Assembly (NCBI GenBank): GCA_944389075.1
Contig: CALXLA010000044.1
Coordinates: 1-64,000 of the forward strand
Direction of reading: 5' to 3'
From: an uncultured Spirochaetaceae bacterium
GTDB taxonomy: Bacteria; Spirochaetota; Spirochaetia; Sphaerochaetales; Sphaerochaetaceae
DNA length: 64,000 bases
Position numbers and translations under genes: made by a program. Below are positions 62,856-64,000 of the stretch, one piece after another; the first letter of the stretch is position 1; each line of letters starts with the position of its first letter. A model generated the notes under the pieces. That model searched no databases. It was not told the origin of the DNA and was given only the letters and a program-made list of their open reading frames with translations.

Positions 62856-63347
62856 ATGGTGATCATTCATAACGCAAGCGTCGTGGAAGAGAACACAGAC
62901 GCAATAGTCAATGCAGCAAATGAAAGCCTTCTCGGCGGAGGCGGTGTCGATGGCGCAATACACAAAGCTGCAGGTCCAGGGCTCCTTGAGGAATGCAGGA
63001 CACTCGGCGGATGCAGGACAGGAAGCGCAAAGATCACGAAGGGATATAATCTGAAAGCCCGGTATGTGATACATGCGGTGGGTCCTGTGTATATCGATGG
63101 CAGGCATGGAGAGGAAGAGCTTCTGAGAAGCTGCTACAGGACAGCACTGGCAATCGCAAAGGAGAAAAATCTTTCAAGCATCGCCTTCCCGATAATCAGC
63201 GGAGGCGTATATGGCTACCCGAGAAGAGAAGCCATACGCATCGCGCTTGAAGAGCTTTCAAAGACAGATATGAAAGCAATCCTCTGCTGCTATCTCAGTG
63301 ACGAGTACAGCATAGCAGAGGAAATATATTCAGAGCTCGGCCTTTAA
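62856..63347 (+). CDS. Macrodomain protein (O-acetyl-ADP-ribose deacetylase type)
   Basis: A 163-residue macrodomain. The adenine and ribose loops are [25 protein letters not shown] (near residue 12) and [16 protein letters not shown] (near 108). It should hydrolyse O-acetyl-ADP-ribose or remove ADP-ribose from proteins. I chose ATG 62856, which starts the fold exactly; TATAAT (62844-62849) lies six bases before it and no well-placed ribosome site exists, so the mRNA may be leaderless. An in-frame start at 62793 would precede the promoter. Its stop overlaps glyA. Confidence 0.93.
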   Translation: MVIIHNASVVEENTDAIVNAANESLLGGGGVDGAIHKAAGPGLLEECRTLGGCRTGSAKITKGYNLKARYVIHAVGPVYIDGRHGEEELLRSCYRTALAIAKEKNLSSIAFPIISGGVYGYPRREAIRIALEELSKTDMKAILCCYLSDEYSIAEEIYSELGL

Positions 63348-64000
63348 TCGGCAAGCGGGAATGCCTTCTCAAGGAAATCAAGGTCAAGCTCAGGATAGAG
63401 AAGATGATTATCGAGGAGTGTCCTGACTCTCTTTCTTGCATCTTCCATGACATCCTCCGGTGCTTTTGCCTTGTTCTTCGAAAGCTGTCCTGCATGTTCT
63501 CCCTTGGTAAGCTTCACAGGATGCGCAGAGGACAGGACCGATACGATTATGTCTGCTATCTCGTCCATATCAGATGCATCCATTCCAAGGGTTGTGACAG
63601 CAGGAGTTCCAAGTCTCAGGCCTGATGTATACCATGGGCCATTCGGATCGAATGGGAGCGCATTCCTGTTGAGCGTTATCCCCGCATCCCTGAGAAGGCT
63701 CTCAGCCTGGCGTCCATTCAGCCCATAAGGAGTAACATCGATAAGCATGAGATGATTATCAGTTCCGCCAGTTGCTACCTTGGCACCTCTCTTTATGAAT
63801 GCGTCAGCCATCGCAGAGGCGTTCTCCTGGATCTTCGCAGCATATTCCCTGAATGCAGGTGACTCAGCTTCCTCGAATGCCACAGCCTTTGCAGCCATCA
63901 CATGAGGGAGCGGTCCTCCGATTACAAGCGGACATCCCTTATCCACTGATTCAGCGAACTCCTTCTTGCAGAGGATCATGCCACCTCTTGGTCCCCTGAG
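63344..64000 (-). CDS. glyA: Serine hydroxymethyltransferase (partial, 5' end outside window)
   Basis: The frame is open to the right edge and covers about the last 218 residues of a PLP enzyme making glycine and one-carbon units from serine. Blocks seen are [53 protein letters not shown] and [15 protein letters not shown]. The insertion and sequence style match the longer glyA products of spirochaetes and Bacteroidetes. It converges with the macrodomain gene, the stops overlapping by four bases. Confidence 0.95.
   Translation of the reverse strand, partial: LRGPRGGMILCKKEFAESVDKGCPLVIGGPLPHVMAAKAVAFEEAESPAFREYAAKIQENASAMADAFIKRGAKVATGGTDNHLMLIDVTPYGLNGRQAESLLRDAGITLNRNALPFDPNGPWYTSGLRLGTPAVTTLGMDASDMDEIADIIVSVLSSAHPVKLTKGEHAGQLSKNKAKAPEDVMEDARKRVRTLLDNHLLYPELDLDFLEKAFPLAD

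Overview
The window looks like chromosome of a host-associated spirochaete, probably a Sphaerochaeta/Treponema-like gut lineage. The grounds are moderate G+C, a BMP-family binding protein whose predicted mature end starts SGSSES, a serine hydroxymethyltransferase of the type I associate with spirochaetes and Bacteroidetes, and long runs of tightly packed genes with 4-base overlaps. The taxonomic call is inference from protein style.

Layout. 1-6.7 kb (minus): nucleoside-type ABC importer (binding protein, two permeases, double ATPase), then a glutamine synthetase with a one-base-spaced ANTAR regulator. 6.7-8.4 kb: CTP synthase behind a consensus promoter and an attenuator-like leader. 8.4-16.7 kb: MATE exporter/MarR pair, dihydropyrimidinase-like amidohydrolase, uracil-DNA glycosylase, a small unknown protein plus phosphohexomutase, GalE, and diaminopropionate ammonia-lyase behind a palindromic operator. 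16.7-23.5 kb: structured RNA plus DUF3800 gene, HEXXH membrane protein, tRNA-Asn, NCS2 purine/pyrimidine permease, flavodoxin, an SDR gene with a broken 5' end, LysR regulator and AhpD-like/cupin fusion. 23.5-39 kb: SbcCD, GNAT, choice-of-anchor I secreted protein, class Ia ribonucleotide reductase (nrdAB) with NrdR-type boxes, Nudix, then a ModE-like regulator with a FecBCD-type importer and methyltransferase (candidate molybdate/tungstate uptake).

39.2-56.3 kb is the accessory region. It starts with a DnaE-like protein that has lost all three polymerase aspartates, followed by a very AT-rich gene ending in a HEPN-like RNxxxH motif. A 71-bp direct repeat of the guaA 3' end (43651-43721 and 56245-56315, 3 mismatches) then brackets about 12.6 kb. 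This is the signature of an element inserted at the guaA 3' end. Its cargo is a HigBA-type toxin-antitoxin pair, remnants of RhuM-like and DUF4143-ATPase genes, and a compact five-gene minus-strand operon: coiled-coil membrane protein, membrane-anchored coiled-coil McrB-like AAA+ protein, DUF2357/McrC-like protein, Hsp70-like protein, and SF1 helicase with C-terminal nuclease. I read this as a CoCoNuT-like (coiled-coil nuclease tandem) type IV restriction system. No integrase was recognised.

56.3-64 kb: guaA ends a long housekeeping operon (DEAD-box helicase, PlsC, fused EcfAA', EcfT, EcfS, GuaA), then a macrodomain protein and partial glyA.

Two genome-level patterns stand out. At least seven first-in-unit genes lack a Shine-Dalgarno and carry a -10-like hexamer 6-7 nt before the start codon, suggesting leaderless transcripts. 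Nucleoside import, NCS2 permease, dihydropyrimidinase-like enzyme, diaminopropionate ammonia-lyase and a molybdate-type importer together suggest anaerobic purine/pyrimidine use.
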